Shown: positions 1 to 8,998, numbered from the stretch's first letter. The stretch is 64,000 nt of DNA from Microtetraspora malaysiensis (GCF_001528665.1 NZ_BBYJ01000036.1:13162-77161), one strand, 5' to 3'. Made by a program: numbers and translations. Notes: a model not told the origin generated them from the letters alone.

Positions 1-24
1 GCCCGGGGCGGTGACGCCCCGGGC
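1..24. terminator. Perfect hairpin at the left edge
   Basis: A 10-bp perfect GC stem (1-10 with 15-24) closes a GTGA tetraloop. It lies downstream of the small gene ending at 139 on the minus strand and probably ends that transcript, or one arriving from outside the window. There is no T-tract, which is usual for actinomycete terminators. Confidence 0.6.
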
Positions 25-138
25 CGCCGCTGTCTTCGGGCCCCCGGATCCGGCGGTTCTCCGTCCGGAGCGGGCGTTCTCCCCGCCGAAGACGACGTTT
101 CCCGGCCGGCGAGAGGAGGAGGCGTACGGCCGCGAACG

Positions 139-450
139 TCAGGGATCGCACATCGGGCGCGGCAGGGGGTCGATGCCGTCGGCCAGGCCGCGCATGGCCA
201 CGGCCAGCCGGTGGCGCACACCCCCGAGGAGGCTCGCCGCCATCCGATCGTCGTCGTCGCCCGCGCGGACGCTCCGTGCCGCGCGGAGGCGGCGGCGCAG
301 GTCGGTCTCCGCGACGAGCTCGGCGTGGGCCCGGTTGATGTCGGCCAGCCCCATCTCGGCGGCCTTCCGCATGTCGTCCATCGTGCTCATCTGCTCTCGT
401 TCAGGGGGTGGATGAGGGCGGCCGCGACGCGTCTGCTCCGCGACCGTCAT
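139..450 (-). CDS. Small hypothetical protein coupled to PadR regulator
   Basis: A 103-residue, mostly helical, charged protein that I do not recognise. It has no membrane segment and no clear motif. The ATG at 450 overlaps the stop of the upstream PadR gene in an ATGA arrangement and has a GGAGG box about 7 nt upstream, so I chose it. A second in-frame ATG at 390 (MSTMDDMRKA) is the alternative start and would give 83 residues. The tight coupling means it is co-expressed with the PadR regulator; it may be a partner or effector of that regulator, but this is inference from position only. Confidence 0.6.
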   Translation of the reverse strand: MTVAEQTRRGRPHPPPEREQMSTMDDMRKAAEMGLADINRAHAELVAETDLRRRLRAARSVRAGDDDDRMAASLLGGVRHRLAVAMRGLADGIDPLPRPMCDP

Positions 451-1097
451 TCGCCGTCCTCCGCGAGGATCCGGAACATCGACCTGCGGGTGTCGCGCAG
501 GAGCTTCTTCGTCTCGGCCACCTGCCGGTCGTTGGCCACGCTCGTCAGGTGGACGAACGCCTCGCCGAGCCGGCCCCACAACAGGCGCAGCTCCTGCCGG
601 TCCTCGGGCAGGCTCCGCGCGACCGCTGCCCAGGGCGTCTCGCCGTCGCGCCCCCGCGCCTCCTCGCGCCCCGCCTCGGTGAGCTGGTAGACGCGGCTGC
701 CGCCGGACTCCTCACCCCGGACCAACCCCTCCTCCTCCAGTTGCTGCAGGGCCGGGTAGACGGAGCCCGGGCTCGGCCGCCAAACTCCGCCGCTGCGGCG
801 GGTGATCTCCTCGATCATCTGGTAGCCGTTCGCGGCGCCCTCGGCCAGGAGCGCGAGCAGGGCCGCGCGCACCCCGCCCCGGGGTACGCGCGGCGACAGG
901 TGCGGCGGGGCGGGCGGGCCCGGGGGCATGGGCGGCATCGGGGGCATGGGGGGCATGCCGAAAGCCGGCGGAGCGGGCGGGCCCGGGGGAGCCGGGTGAG
1001 GCGGCGGAGCCGGCGGGCCCGGTGGTTCCGGGGGGAACGAGGGCAGCCCGGGAGGGAACGGCGCGTCGTCCCACGACATCTGCTGGTCGTCACGCAT
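447..1097 (-). CDS. PadR-family transcriptional regulator with proline-rich N-terminus
   Basis: A 216-residue protein. Residues 1-70 are dominated by proline, with a PPMPPMPPMPP run, and look disordered. A PadR winged helix follows (about 73-145; GYQMIEEI, then SPGSVYPALQQLEEEGLV, where the helix and wing of the family lie), and then a helical dimerisation tail. PadR proteins are usually ligand-responsive repressors of an adjacent gene or of themselves. The ATG at 1097 follows GAGGGGG, which is better than the TTG at 1112. A large inverted repeat just upstream (1111-1147) fits autorepression. The next gene overlaps its stop by 4 nt. Confidence 0.88.
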   Translation of the reverse strand: MRDDQQMSWDDAPFPPGLPSFPPEPPGPPAPPPHPAPPGPPAPPAFGMPPMPPMPPMPPGPPAPPHLSPRVPRGGVRAALLALLAEGAANGYQMIEEITRRSGGVWRPSPGSVYPALQQLEEEGLVRGEESGGSRVYQLTEAGREEARGRDGETPWAAVARSLPEDRQELRLLWGRLGEAFVHLTSVANDRQVAETKKLLRDTRRSMFRILAEDGE

Positions 1098-1110
1098 GAG
1101 TGACCCCCTC

Positions 1111-1147
1111 AACTATCGAGATACGTGAACGATATATCTAGATAGTT
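1111..1147. promoter_or_regulatory. Putative PadR operator (inverted repeat)
   Basis: The arms AACTATCGAGATA (1111-1123) and TATCTAGATAGTT (1135-1147) form a 13-bp inverted repeat with one mismatch and an 11-bp spacer. It is AT-rich in a very GC-rich setting and sits directly upstream of the padR start. PadR proteins bind such palindromes, so autoregulation is likely. Confidence 0.7.
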
Positions 1148-1184
1148 GGCACAGCAAGGCCAGGGAAGGCAGGAAAGGCCGGAT

Positions 1185-2309
1185 TCAGAGCCAGTCGCGG
1201 CGCTTGAAGACCAGGTAGAGGGTGACGCAGACCATGGCCATCAGGGCCACCGCGAACGGATACCCGAACGGCCATTGCAGCTCGGGCATGTGGTCGAAGT
1301 TCATGCCGTAGATCGTGCCGACCAGCGTGGGCGCGAACAGGATGGCCGCCCAGGCGGAGATCTTCTTCACCTCGTCGCCCTGCGCGATGCTGGCCGCGGT
1401 GAGCTTGGTCATCTCCTCGTTCTGGGCCTGGCTGACCAGGGTCGAGTTGACGATGAGGATGTCCTGGAGCATCTGCCGGAAGCCCGCGACGCGTTCGGTG
1501 ACCGTGATCGCGTGGTCGGCCACGTCCCGCAGGTAGCGCTGCAGCTCCTCGTCCACGTCGTACTTGGGGGACGCCGCGATGAAGCCGTCGAGCATGGCGA
1601 CCAGCGGCGTGGTCGCCCGCTGGAACTCGATCACCTCGCGGGACAGCGCGTAGATGCGCCGCGGCGCCGCCGGGTCGCCGCCGAAGACCTGCACCTCGAT
1701 CTCGTCGATGTCGTTCTGCAGGCCCGCGACGACCGGCGCGTAGCCGTCCACGACCGCGTCGAGTATCGCGTACAGCACGGCCTGCGGGCCCTGCCGGAGC
1801 AGGTCGGGGTCGGACTCCATCCGGCCGCGCACCTTCGACAGGTCCGGCGCCTCGCTGTGCCGTACGGTGAGGACGAAATCGGGGCCGACGAAGACGTGCA
1901 GCTCACCGAAGGCGACCTTCTCCGCCTTGTCGATGTACTGCGCGGCGCGCAGCACGACGAAGAGCGTGTCGTCGTAGCGGTCCGCCTTCGGCCGCTGGTG
2001 GGCGACGATCGCGTCCTCGACGGCCAGGGTGTGCAGGCCGAACTCGTCGGCGGCGGCGGTCAGCTCCCCCGCCCCCGGACGGTAGAGCCCGATCCACGCC
2101 ATCGCCCCGGGCCGGGAGCGCAGGGAGGCGATCGCCTCGGCCAGGGACACCGGCGAGTCGACCCGCTTGCCGTCCACGTAGACCGCGTTGTCGACGACGC
2201 TGCCCCGCGCGGGCCACTCCTCGGTCGGGGCCTCGGCGGACCGGGGGTCCATCGACTCCTCGGGAGCGGCATCCCGCTTCGTTCGGACGAGTCCCCGCAA
2301 ACCGCGCAT
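1185..2309 (-). CDS. corA: CorA-family divalent cation channel
   Basis: A 374-residue protein with the CorA architecture. It has a long N-terminal cytoplasmic alpha/beta domain, a helical stalk and two C-terminal membrane helices. The diagnostic selectivity-filter motif GMN (in TIYGMNFD) ends the first helix, and the protein finishes in the positively charged tail KRRDWL. CorA pentamers carry Mg2+ (or Co2+/Ni2+) into the cell. I chose the ATG at 2309 because the start at 2348 would add an unlikely tail. It is a single gene, divergent from the M50-like peptidase. No Mg-sensing leader is visible. Confidence 0.92.
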   Translation of the reverse strand: MRGLRGLVRTKRDAAPEESMDPRSAEAPTEEWPARGSVVDNAVYVDGKRVDSPVSLAEAIASLRSRPGAMAWIGLYRPGAGELTAAADEFGLHTLAVEDAIVAHQRPKADRYDDTLFVVLRAAQYIDKAEKVAFGELHVFVGPDFVLTVRHSEAPDLSKVRGRMESDPDLLRQGPQAVLYAILDAVVDGYAPVVAGLQNDIDEIEVQVFGGDPAAPRRIYALSREVIEFQRATTPLVAMLDGFIAASPKYDVDEELQRYLRDVADHAITVTERVAGFRQMLQDILIVNSTLVSQAQNEEMTKLTAASIAQGDEVKKISAWAAILFAPTLVGTIYGMNFDHMPELQWPFGYPFAVALMAMVCVTLYLVFKRRDWL

Positions 2310-2463
2310 TCGACGCTCAGCCACACATAGACCGTAGAACCTTTTCACCGCGCACCGGCACCCCGAGGTGTCCGCCTCCGCTCCGCCGGGCCGCCGGGCG
2401 GTCGCGTGGCCGCGACGGGTTTACATCGCGGCGATCTCCGCGGCCGTACGCTGTCTTCCGGAG

Positions 2464-3204
2464 GTGGCCCCCCTGAAAGCACTCTGGAACCATCTGGTCG
2501 CGACGCAGGACGCGCCGCCGATGTGGCTGATCGCCCTGGCCGGGCTCGCCGCGCTCGCCGTCGTCGCCTATCCCCCGTCGTGGCACGTGTCCCGCGGCCT
2601 GATCACCATCGCGCACGAGGGCGGCCACGCGCTGGCGGCCGTGCTGACCCGGCGCAGGCTCCACGGCATCCGGCTGCACTCCGACACCTCCGGGGTCACG
2701 CTCACCCGGGGGAACCCGCGCGGCCTCGGCATGATCATCACGGCGGGCTCCGGCTACGTGGCGCCGTCGGTGCTGGGGTTCGGCGCGGCCTGGCTGACCG
2801 CGGCCGGGCACATCACGCTGCTGCTGTGGAGCGTGCTCGCGCTGCTCGCCTGCATGCTGCTGATGATCCGGAACGTCTTCGGCGCGGTCTCGCTGCTCGT
2901 CACGGGCGGGGCCGTCTTCGCGATCTCGTCCTTCACCAAACCGGAGGTCCAGGCGGTCGTCGCCTACGCCGCGGTCTGGTTCCTCCTGCTCGGCGGCGTA
3001 CGACCGATCGTCGAGCTGCAGAGCAAGCGGCGGCGCGGCCGGGCGCCCGACTCCGACGCCGACCAGCTGGCGCGGCTCACCCACGTCCCGGGCACGTTCT
3101 GGGTCGTCGTCTTCCTGCTGGTCTCCGTCGCCGCGCTGGCCGCCGGAGCCTGGCTGCTCGTCGACCTCCCCGCCCTGCTTCCCTCCGTTTTCGCCCCGGT
3201 CTGA
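2464..3204 (+). CDS. M50B-like integral membrane metallopeptidase
   Basis: A 246-residue polytopic membrane protein. The zinc motif HEGGH lies at about residues 51-55, after a first hydrophobic segment, and five or so further hydrophobic stretches follow. This matches the short actinobacterial M50B peptidases related to site-2 proteases, which cut substrates within the membrane; the target is unknown. The start is uncertain. GTG at 2464 and CTG at 2473 match where family members begin, and CTG has a GGAGG box 8 nt upstream. ATG at 2521 would be shorter by 19 residues. The SMC-like operon begins 59 nt downstream from its own probable promoter. Confidence 0.75.
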   Translation: MAPLKALWNHLVATQDAPPMWLIALAGLAALAVVAYPPSWHVSRGLITIAHEGGHALAAVLTRRRLHGIRLHSDTSGVTLTRGNPRGLGMIITAGSGYVAPSVLGFGAAWLTAAGHITLLLWSVLALLACMLLMIRNVFGAVSLLVTGGAVFAISSFTKPEVQAVVAYAAVWFLLLGGVRPIVELQSKRRRGRAPDSDADQLARLTHVPGTFWVVVFLLVSVAALAAGAWLLVDLPALLPSVFAPV

Positions 3205-3250
3205 CCTGGGTCTCTCCGGGATCGAGGCGGGGAATGTCGCCGCCAAGCCG

Positions 3251-3263
3251 TACGGTATTGCGC
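3251..3263 (+). promoter_or_regulatory. Probable -10 of a leaderless transcript for the SMC-like operon
   Basis: TACGGT (3251-3256) fits the actinomycete TANNNT -10 box and lies 7 nt before the GTG at 3264, which has no Shine-Dalgarno sequence. That spacing puts transcription start at or next to the start codon. I see no convincing -35 box. Confidence 0.45.
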
Positions 3264-4550
3264 GTGCCTCAGCAGATCTCACGAGAGAGACGACCCACGC
3301 CGTCGCGGCCCGCCCACCGGCGGGACGCCGGCCGCGACCCCGGCCCGGAGGCGTTGCCCGAGACGCTGGACGCCGCGCTCACCGACGAGGCCGTGCTCGC
3401 GACGTACCGGCGGATGTTCGCCGCGCTGGCGCGCGACAGCGGCGCGGTCGTGGACGACCCCGCCCTGGTCGACATCGCCGAGACGCTGTTCGACGCGTTC
3501 GCGGAGGCCGGGGAGGAGTGGCTCACCCACGAGCAGATGCGGCACGCCTGCCGGGCCCACCCGACGGATCGGTTCGAGAACCGGCTGCGCGTGCTCAAGG
3601 GGCTCGGCGCGATCCGCGAGGTCTTCCCCAAGCCCAACCAGCTCCGTTACCGGGCGTCGTTCACCAGCGTGGTCGGGCTGATGTTCATCCGGCGCATGAT
3701 GGACGACGGCGGCCAGTCCGAGATGCACCGGCTGCTCGCGCTCGAGGACCTCAACGCCGCCGACCCGCGGACGACCATGGAGGAGGCCCGCCAGTCCGCG
3801 GGCAACCTGGCCCGCGCCTTTCGGCTGTGGGCCCTGGAGCTGATCACCCTGACGAACGGCACGATCGAGGAGCTGCGCGAGCAGGCGCCCAAGCTCTGGG
3901 GCACCGAGGAGATCGCGCGGCGGGCGCAGAACCTGCACGCGACGATCCTGCGCAGGTGGCCCGACCTCGACCGCACCTGCACCGAGCTGCGGGCCGCGAT
4001 CTACGCGTACAGCGACGCCTCGCGCCGTGCGGCCGGTCGCCTCGCCGACTCCGCGGGGACGACCCGCAACCTGACGCTGCTGCCCGCCGAGGCATGGCGC
4101 ACCTTCGCCCAGACCGCCTCGAAGGAGCGGCTGGCCGCCGTGCTCGACGGGTTCGTGTTCGACGCGCCCGCCCCCTGGCACGATCCGGCGGCCATCGCCA
4201 CGGCCGTGGACGAGGCGCCGCGCCCGGCGCCGGTCCGGCCCGCTCCCCCGCGCTCGCCGCTCCCGGACACCGGGCCGGTCGAGTCCGCCGACGGCGGCGT
4301 GGCCGGGCTCGACCGGCTGACCGCCGTGGCGGAGTCCACGCTCGGCGGCCGGGCCTCGGTTCAGCTGGACGAGGTGCTGACCGGCGACTGGGCCGCCATG
4401 CGGCGGGTGCTCGCCGACCTCACGTCGGCGGACCTGCGCCCCGAGCTGCCCTACCGGCTGCGCTGGGCCGACGCCGTCACCGCCGACCCCGGCGGGCGGC
4501 CGAGCTGGCGGTCCGACGGCACGCTGGAACGGGTGCCGGCCGATGGCTGA
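3264..4550 (+). CDS. SMC-system accessory protein A (possible MukF/JetA-like kleisin)
   Basis: A 428-residue soluble protein. After a short basic tail comes a helical N-terminus with a winged-helix-like segment at about residues 86-130 (LTHEQMRHACR, then FENRLRVLKGLGAIREVF). A long all-helical middle follows, then a Pro-rich linker (about 310-345) and a small C-terminal domain. Order, size and predicted fold resemble the kleisin-type first genes of MukFEB, MksFEB and JetABC operons, but similarity at the sequence level is not obvious by eye. It overlaps the next gene by 8 nt, so the two are probably made in fixed ratio. The GTG start at 3264 seems to be leaderless. Function is inferred from context. 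Confidence 0.6.
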   Translation: MPQQISRERRPTPSRPAHRRDAGRDPGPEALPETLDAALTDEAVLATYRRMFAALARDSGAVVDDPALVDIAETLFDAFAEAGEEWLTHEQMRHACRAHPTDRFENRLRVLKGLGAIREVFPKPNQLRYRASFTSVVGLMFIRRMMDDGGQSEMHRLLALEDLNAADPRTTMEEARQSAGNLARAFRLWALELITLTNGTIEELREQAPKLWGTEEIARRAQNLHATILRRWPDLDRTCTELRAAIYAYSDASRRAAGRLADSAGTTRNLTLLPAEAWRTFAQTASKERLAAVLDGFVFDAPAPWHDPAAIATAVDEAPRPAPVRPAPPRSPLPDTGPVESADGGVAGLDRLTAVAESTLGGRASVQLDEVLTGDWAAMRRVLADLTSADLRPELPYRLRWADAVTADPGGRPSWRSDGTLERVPADG

Positions 4551-6006
4551 GACCCCCACCACAGACACCGCCACGGACACCGTCACGAGCACGGACGCCG
4601 CCGAGACCCCGGCGCTCGCGGCCGCGTCGGCTCACGCGCGGGCCCGCGCGTATGGGCCGCTCACGCTGCGGCTCACCGAGCCCGCCCCTCCCGGCTTCAT
4701 CCGGCTCACCCTCGGCGACGCGGTGACGACCGCACCGACGACCCCACCGACGGCTACCGGGGACGCGGTCCGGGCCACGAGCGGTCCGCCGACCTCGCCC
4801 GTGATCGCGCTGCCCGCCTGGCCGGACGGCGCCACCCCGTCGATCCTCGACGAGTACGGCGCCGCGCCCGTGCCGGTGGAACGCTCCGGCGAGACCCGGC
4901 GGGTGCTCGCCGCGTGCCTGCGCGCGTGCTGGAGCGACCTGTCGGCGGAGCCGTGGCCGGGTGTGCCCGCCTCCGTCGCGGACGTCCTGGCCTGCTACCG
5001 CGCCCTCATCGGGCGCGGCGACGACATGACGCGGAGCCGGGCCGTCGGCGCGCTGCGCCGCCTGGCCGACACCGGGTGGATCATCAGGTCGGGTGACGTC
5101 GTACGGCTCGGCCCGCGGTGCGCGACCTGGCCGCCGGAGTCGCACTCGGTGCTGCGCGAGCTGGTCCGCCGGCTGCCCGGGCCGCAGGCGGCGGAGGGCC
5201 CGGTGACGCTTCCCCTGGACGCGTCCACCCCGCCCGACCGGCCCGCTCCGCTTGAGGCGCCCGAAGCGCCCGCCGCGTCCTCCGAGGAGGCGCACCCGGG
5301 CCACGGCGGGCCGGCAGCCGCGCCGGTCGGGGCGCGGCCGGGGGGCGCCGGGCGGGACGAGACCGTCTCGGATCTCGACGGGCTGCTCTCCCCCTACGAC
5401 GAGCGCCGCCGGGCCGAGCTGGTGGCGGCGTTCATGGCGGTCGACCACGCCGCCGAGCCGGTTCACGAGGCGCGGTTCGCCGCCCTGCGCGATCCCGCGC
5501 TGCGCCGTACGCTCGCGGAGATGCTGGCGCGGCGCGGCCGGACCCTGATCCAGCGCCGCGACACGTGGACCTCCGGATACGACGACGACGTGGCCGCCCG
5601 CATGGCGAGCGCGCCGGGGGCCGACACCGGCAGGCGGCCCGGGCTGTCGGAGGGCGAGCGGGCGGTCCTCACGCTGGTGCTGGTCCACTCGGTGGCCATC
5701 CCCCGCGCCGACGGCCTGCTGTCGGAGGACACCTGGCTCTCGCCGTACCCGGTGGCGGTCGAGGAACTGCGCCGCCGCACTCTGCTGCCGATCGGCGAGC
5801 TGGAGTCGGCGCTGCGGACGCTGCGCCAGGCGGGCCTGCTGACCCAGGTCAAGGCCGTCTCGGAGGAGACGCCCGGCGGGTACGTCCCCGGCCCGCAGTT
5901 CCACCGGCTCACCGCGGCGGCCCGCCGCCGTCTCCAGGAGGAGCTGATCCTGGCCGCCGGGCCGCAGACGCCGCTCGCCACCGCGATCAGAGCGCGGCGG
6001 GCGTGA
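4543..6006 (+). CDS. SMC-system accessory protein B (tandem winged-helix, possible MukE/Kite-like)
   Basis: A 487-residue protein with a low-complexity Thr/Ala-rich N-terminus. One winged-helix-like region lies at about 130-200 (SRAVGALRRLADTGWIIRSG), then a Pro/Ala linker at about 225-270, a helical section, and a second winged-helix-like region at about 370-465 (LPIGELESALRTLRQAGLL). Two winged helices in one subunit are typical of Kite proteins (MukE, ScpB, JetB), though this protein is about twice the usual length. ATG at 4543 overlaps the previous gene by 8 nt. A 34-nt gap leads to the ATPase gene. The assignment rests on operon position and fold impression. Confidence 0.55.
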   Translation: MAETPTTDTATDTVTSTDAAETPALAAASAHARARAYGPLTLRLTEPAPPGFIRLTLGDAVTTAPTTPPTATGDAVRATSGPPTSPVIALPAWPDGATPSILDEYGAAPVPVERSGETRRVLAACLRACWSDLSAEPWPGVPASVADVLACYRALIGRGDDMTRSRAVGALRRLADTGWIIRSGDVVRLGPRCATWPPESHSVLRELVRRLPGPQAAEGPVTLPLDASTPPDRPAPLEAPEAPAASSEEAHPGHGGPAAAPVGARPGGAGRDETVSDLDGLLSPYDERRRAELVAAFMAVDHAAEPVHEARFAALRDPALRRTLAEMLARRGRTLIQRRDTWTSGYDDDVAARMASAPGADTGRRPGLSEGERAVLTLVLVHSVAIPRADGLLSEDTWLSPYPVAVEELRRRTLLPIGELESALRTLRQAGLLTQVKAVSEETPGGYVPGPQFHRLTAAARRRLQEELILAAGPQTPLATAIRARRA

Positions 6007-6040
6007 CGGGGAAACACGAGCGAGGAAAGGAAGCAGCGGC

Positions 6041-8998
6041 TTGACGCAGACCGAGAACGTCGTCGGAGACCGGGTGCTGGTCGCCGTGCAGGCGATCAAC
6101 ATCTCCCGGCTGTCGACCCATCCGGTGCCGACCGTGCCGGGGACGCTGATCGTGGTCGCGGGCGCGGGTCCCAAGGACTCCAACGGCGCGGGCAAGTCGT
6201 CGTTCATCGCGGCGATCACCGCGCTGCTCGGCGACGAGCAGTGGCGGTTCGCGTCCGGGGCGAAGGCCGTCTCCGAGCTGCTGTTCAACGCCGAGCTCGC
6301 CGCGCACGGCGACCAGCAGTGGGCCAGCGCCGACCACGGCTACATCATCGGCGTGTTCGACGTGCCGTCGGCGGGGCTGCCGATGACGGTGTGGCTCCGG
6401 GTCAACCGCGAGGCGCCGTACCTGGAGATCAGGTGGACCGACGGGGTGCGCCTGGCGGCGGGCGCGTCGGAGGCCGATCGGGTCACCCGGTCCGACGAGG
6501 TGTGGGCGCAGCTCCCGCGCGGCGCCGGGCGGCGCGACGTCGTGGCCCGCGACCTCACCCGGGTCCTGTACGGCGACCGCGTCCGATGCGTGTCGTTCCT
6601 GTCCACGTCGGTGCGGAGCAAGGTCGCCACGAACCTGCTGTCCCAGCCGCTGAACGAGATCTCCCCCGAGCGCATCTTCGAGGCGATCGCGGCGCTCACC
6701 GGCCTGGACGCCGAGCTGGACCAGGAGCGCGAGGCCAGGCGGGACGAGCACGCCAAACGGGTCCGGGCGGCCGAGGCGGTCGACCGGCTGCGCGAGTTCG
6801 AGGTCGAGTCCGAGAGGCTGATCGCGGCGTTCGACCGGCGTGACCGGGCCCGCGTCGAGCTGGCGAGCGCGCTGCGCTGCTGGCGCGGACGGCAGGCCCG
6901 GCGGCTCGGGGACGCCGCCGCGCGCGACGAGGCCCTGGACGCCGAGCTGGCTTCCTGTCAGGAGGCCGCCGAGTCCTCGTCCGAGGCGATCGCCGGGCTG
7001 CGCGAGGAGATCGCCGCGCTGAAGGACGACTCGCTCGACCGCGCCCTCGCCTCGGCCCGGCGCGAGCTGGCCGGGATCCAGGCGCGGGCGGCCAAGCTGG
7101 AGGCCGACCGGGCGGTGGCCCAGAGCACCGCCGACCGGCTCAGGGGGCAGATGCCCGCGCTTGAGGAGCTGCGCCGCCAGGCCGACGGCCGGGACGTCGC
7201 CGCCGCCGAGCGGGAGATGTCCGAGGCGCGCGCCCGGGTGGACGAGGCGCTCAAGGCGCTCGGCGTGGCCGATCGCGAGGTCGAGACCGCCCGGGCGGCG
7301 CTCGACGACGTGGAGAACGGTCCGGCCGCCGCCCAGCTCGCGGCGCTGGCCGCCCGGGGCGTCGCCGCCGCCGGCCTCCTCGACACGATCGACGTCGCCG
7401 AACAGGCGCGGGACGCGTCCGCCGCCGGGTCCGCCGCCGGTCTGGTGGCCGCCGGGTCCTGGCCGCACGAGCACGCGGTGATCGTGGACGGCGCCGACCT
7501 GGCCGCGGCGGCGGAGGCGCTGGCCGATCTGCCGGGTTCGGTGCTGGTCAGCTCCACCGGCGTGACGGTCGTCGGCGCGTTCGAGAGCGCGGTGACCGGG
7601 CGGGAGGCCCGGGTCAAGGCCGCCGAGCAGCGGCTGAACCGGGCCCGCGACGCGCAGGACCGGGCCGCCGCGGCGGTACGGCGGGCGGAGGCCGAGATGG
7701 CCGAGGCGGCCCGCCGCGCCGAGGGCGCCCGGGCCGCGGTGCGTCTCGACGAGATCCACACCCGGCTGGAGTCCCAGCGTGAGCTGCTGGCCGCGCTGCA
7801 CGCCGCGGCCGACGAGCTGACCCCGGCGCTCGACGCGTCCGAGGAGGGCGTGAGCGCGCTCGACTTCCGGGCGCGCACCCGGGACATGGAGATCGAGCGG
7901 CTGGAGGGCCGCCGGTCGAGCTTCGAGGCCGACCGCGACCGGGCCCGCGAGCAGGCCGCCCGCACCGCCGCCGAGCGGCGGGCGCTCGACCTCGACGGGC
8001 TCGCCGAAGAGTGGGGCGGCTCGGTCGAGGAGGCGCGCGAGTGGCTCGCCGACGAGGAGCCGCTGACCGCCGACGAGTGGTGGCGCGGCGCCGAGCGCCA
8101 CCTCGACGCCGCCCTGCGCGGCGGCTTCGGCGACGCCGCGCAGACCGGCGACGAGATGCCCGAGGAGCTCGCTTTCCTCGTCAACGAGCGGCGCGGCGGG
8201 CGGGCCGCCGAGGAGCTGGCGACGTTCCCGGCGGTGTGCGCGGCGCTCGGCTCCTATCTGCGCGGCCAGGAGGAGTTCGAACGGCACCGCCGCCAGCAGA
8301 TCGAGACCCAGCTCTCCTCGCGCCGCCGCGACCTGGAGACCGCGACCCGGGGCGCGGAGGACGCGGCGCAGTCCACGGCCGTGCACCGCGCGGCCCTCAC
8401 CGAGGCGATCAGGGCGCGGCTGGCCCGGGTCGCCGACGAGTTCGAGAAGCTCGACGTGGGCTACGGCGGGTACGGCGCGACGCTGGACTTCCCGGTGCCG
8501 GCCGCCCCCGCCGACCCCGAGCAGCGCTGGTCGTGGCGGGTCGTGCCCAAGTGGCGGCGCGGCGACGGCCAGGGGTTCGTGCCGTACAACCGGCGGGCCA
8601 ACACGGCGCTGATGGACGAGAAGGCGGTCAAGCTCGTCTGCGCCGCCGCGATCGCCTCCTCCGGCGGCGGCCATCTGACGCTGGTGCTCGACGAGCTCGG
8701 CCGCAACCTCGGCAAGGAGCACCGCCGGGAGGCCGTCGCGTTGTTCCGCCGGATCGGCGAGATGCACGGCATCACGGTCATCGGCGCTCTCCAGGACGAC
8801 ATGGAGCCCTACGCCATCGACGCCTGCGGACAGTACGTGAAGCTGCGCCGTTCCTCCGACGCCATGCCGTACAACGAGCCGCCGGTCATCGTGGGGCACG
8901 ACCGGCACGCGGAGCGGGTGCGCATGCTCGCGGAGTGGGTGGTCCGCCCGCGAGCCGTCCCGGAGCCGAGCCCGGACGCGGCCGCCGCCGCACCGTAA
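6041..8998 (+). CDS. SMC-like coiled-coil ATPase with degenerate ABC signature
   Basis: A 985-residue SMC/Rad50-type protein. The N-terminal head has the phosphate-binding loop DSNGAGKSS (46-54). A long coiled coil follows (about 220-430), a small globular hinge-like domain (about 430-520), a return coiled coil, and a C-terminal head with Walker B LVLDE (881-885). The place where the LSGGE signature should sit, about 23 residues before the Walker B Asp, reads ALMDEK (856-861). The usual switch His region reads GALQDD (Gln918). It is shorter than MukB. The TTG start at 6041 follows AGGAAAGGAA. As third gene of the operon it is the likely motor of a MukBEF/JetABC-like loop extruder. Its substrate is unknown and no JetD-type nuclease gene is adjacent. 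Confidence 0.75.
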   Translation: MTQTENVVGDRVLVAVQAINISRLSTHPVPTVPGTLIVVAGAGPKDSNGAGKSSFIAAITALLGDEQWRFASGAKAVSELLFNAELAAHGDQQWASADHGYIIGVFDVPSAGLPMTVWLRVNREAPYLEIRWTDGVRLAAGASEADRVTRSDEVWAQLPRGAGRRDVVARDLTRVLYGDRVRCVSFLSTSVRSKVATNLLSQPLNEISPERIFEAIAALTGLDAELDQEREARRDEHAKRVRAAEAVDRLREFEVESERLIAAFDRRDRARVELASALRCWRGRQARRLGDAAARDEALDAELASCQEAAESSSEAIAGLREEIAALKDDSLDRALASARRELAGIQARAAKLEADRAVAQSTADRLRGQMPALEELRRQADGRDVAAAEREMSEARARVDEALKALGVADREVETARAALDDVENGPAAAQLAALAARGVAAAGLLDTIDVAEQARDASAAGSAAGLVAAGSWPHEHAVIVDGADLAAAAEALADLPGSVLVSSTGVTVVGAFESAVTGREARVKAAEQRLNRARDAQDRAAAAVRRAEAEMAEAARRAEGARAAVRLDEIHTRLESQRELLAALHAAADELTPALDASEEGVSALDFRARTRDMEIERLEGRRSSFEADRDRAREQAARTAAERRALDLDGLAEEWGGSVEEAREWLADEEPLTADEWWRGAERHLDAALRGGFGDAAQTGDEMPEELAFLVNERRGGRAAEELATFPAVCAALGSYLRGQEEFERHRRQQIETQLSSRRRDLETATRGAEDAAQSTAVHRAALTEAIRARLARVADEFEKLDVGYGGYGATLDFPVPAAPADPEQRWSWRVVPKWRRGDGQGFVPYNRRANTALMDEKAVKLVCAAAIASSGGGHLTLVLDELGRNLGKEHRREAVALFRRIGEMHGITVIGALQDDMEPYAIDACGQYVKLRRSSDAMPYNEPPVIVGHDRHAERVRMLAEWVVRPRAVPEPSPDAAAAAP

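Noticed and set aside
1146-2330. Plus-strand open frame opposite corA
   Set aside because: Antisense shadow of corA caused by high GC. The His/Gly/Arg-rich product has no family features.
3264-8998. Calling the SMC-like operon a complete Wadjet system
   Set aside because: No JetD/TOPRIM nuclease is present nearby. The next gene downstream is a convergent permease. Only a JetABC-like resemblance can be supported.
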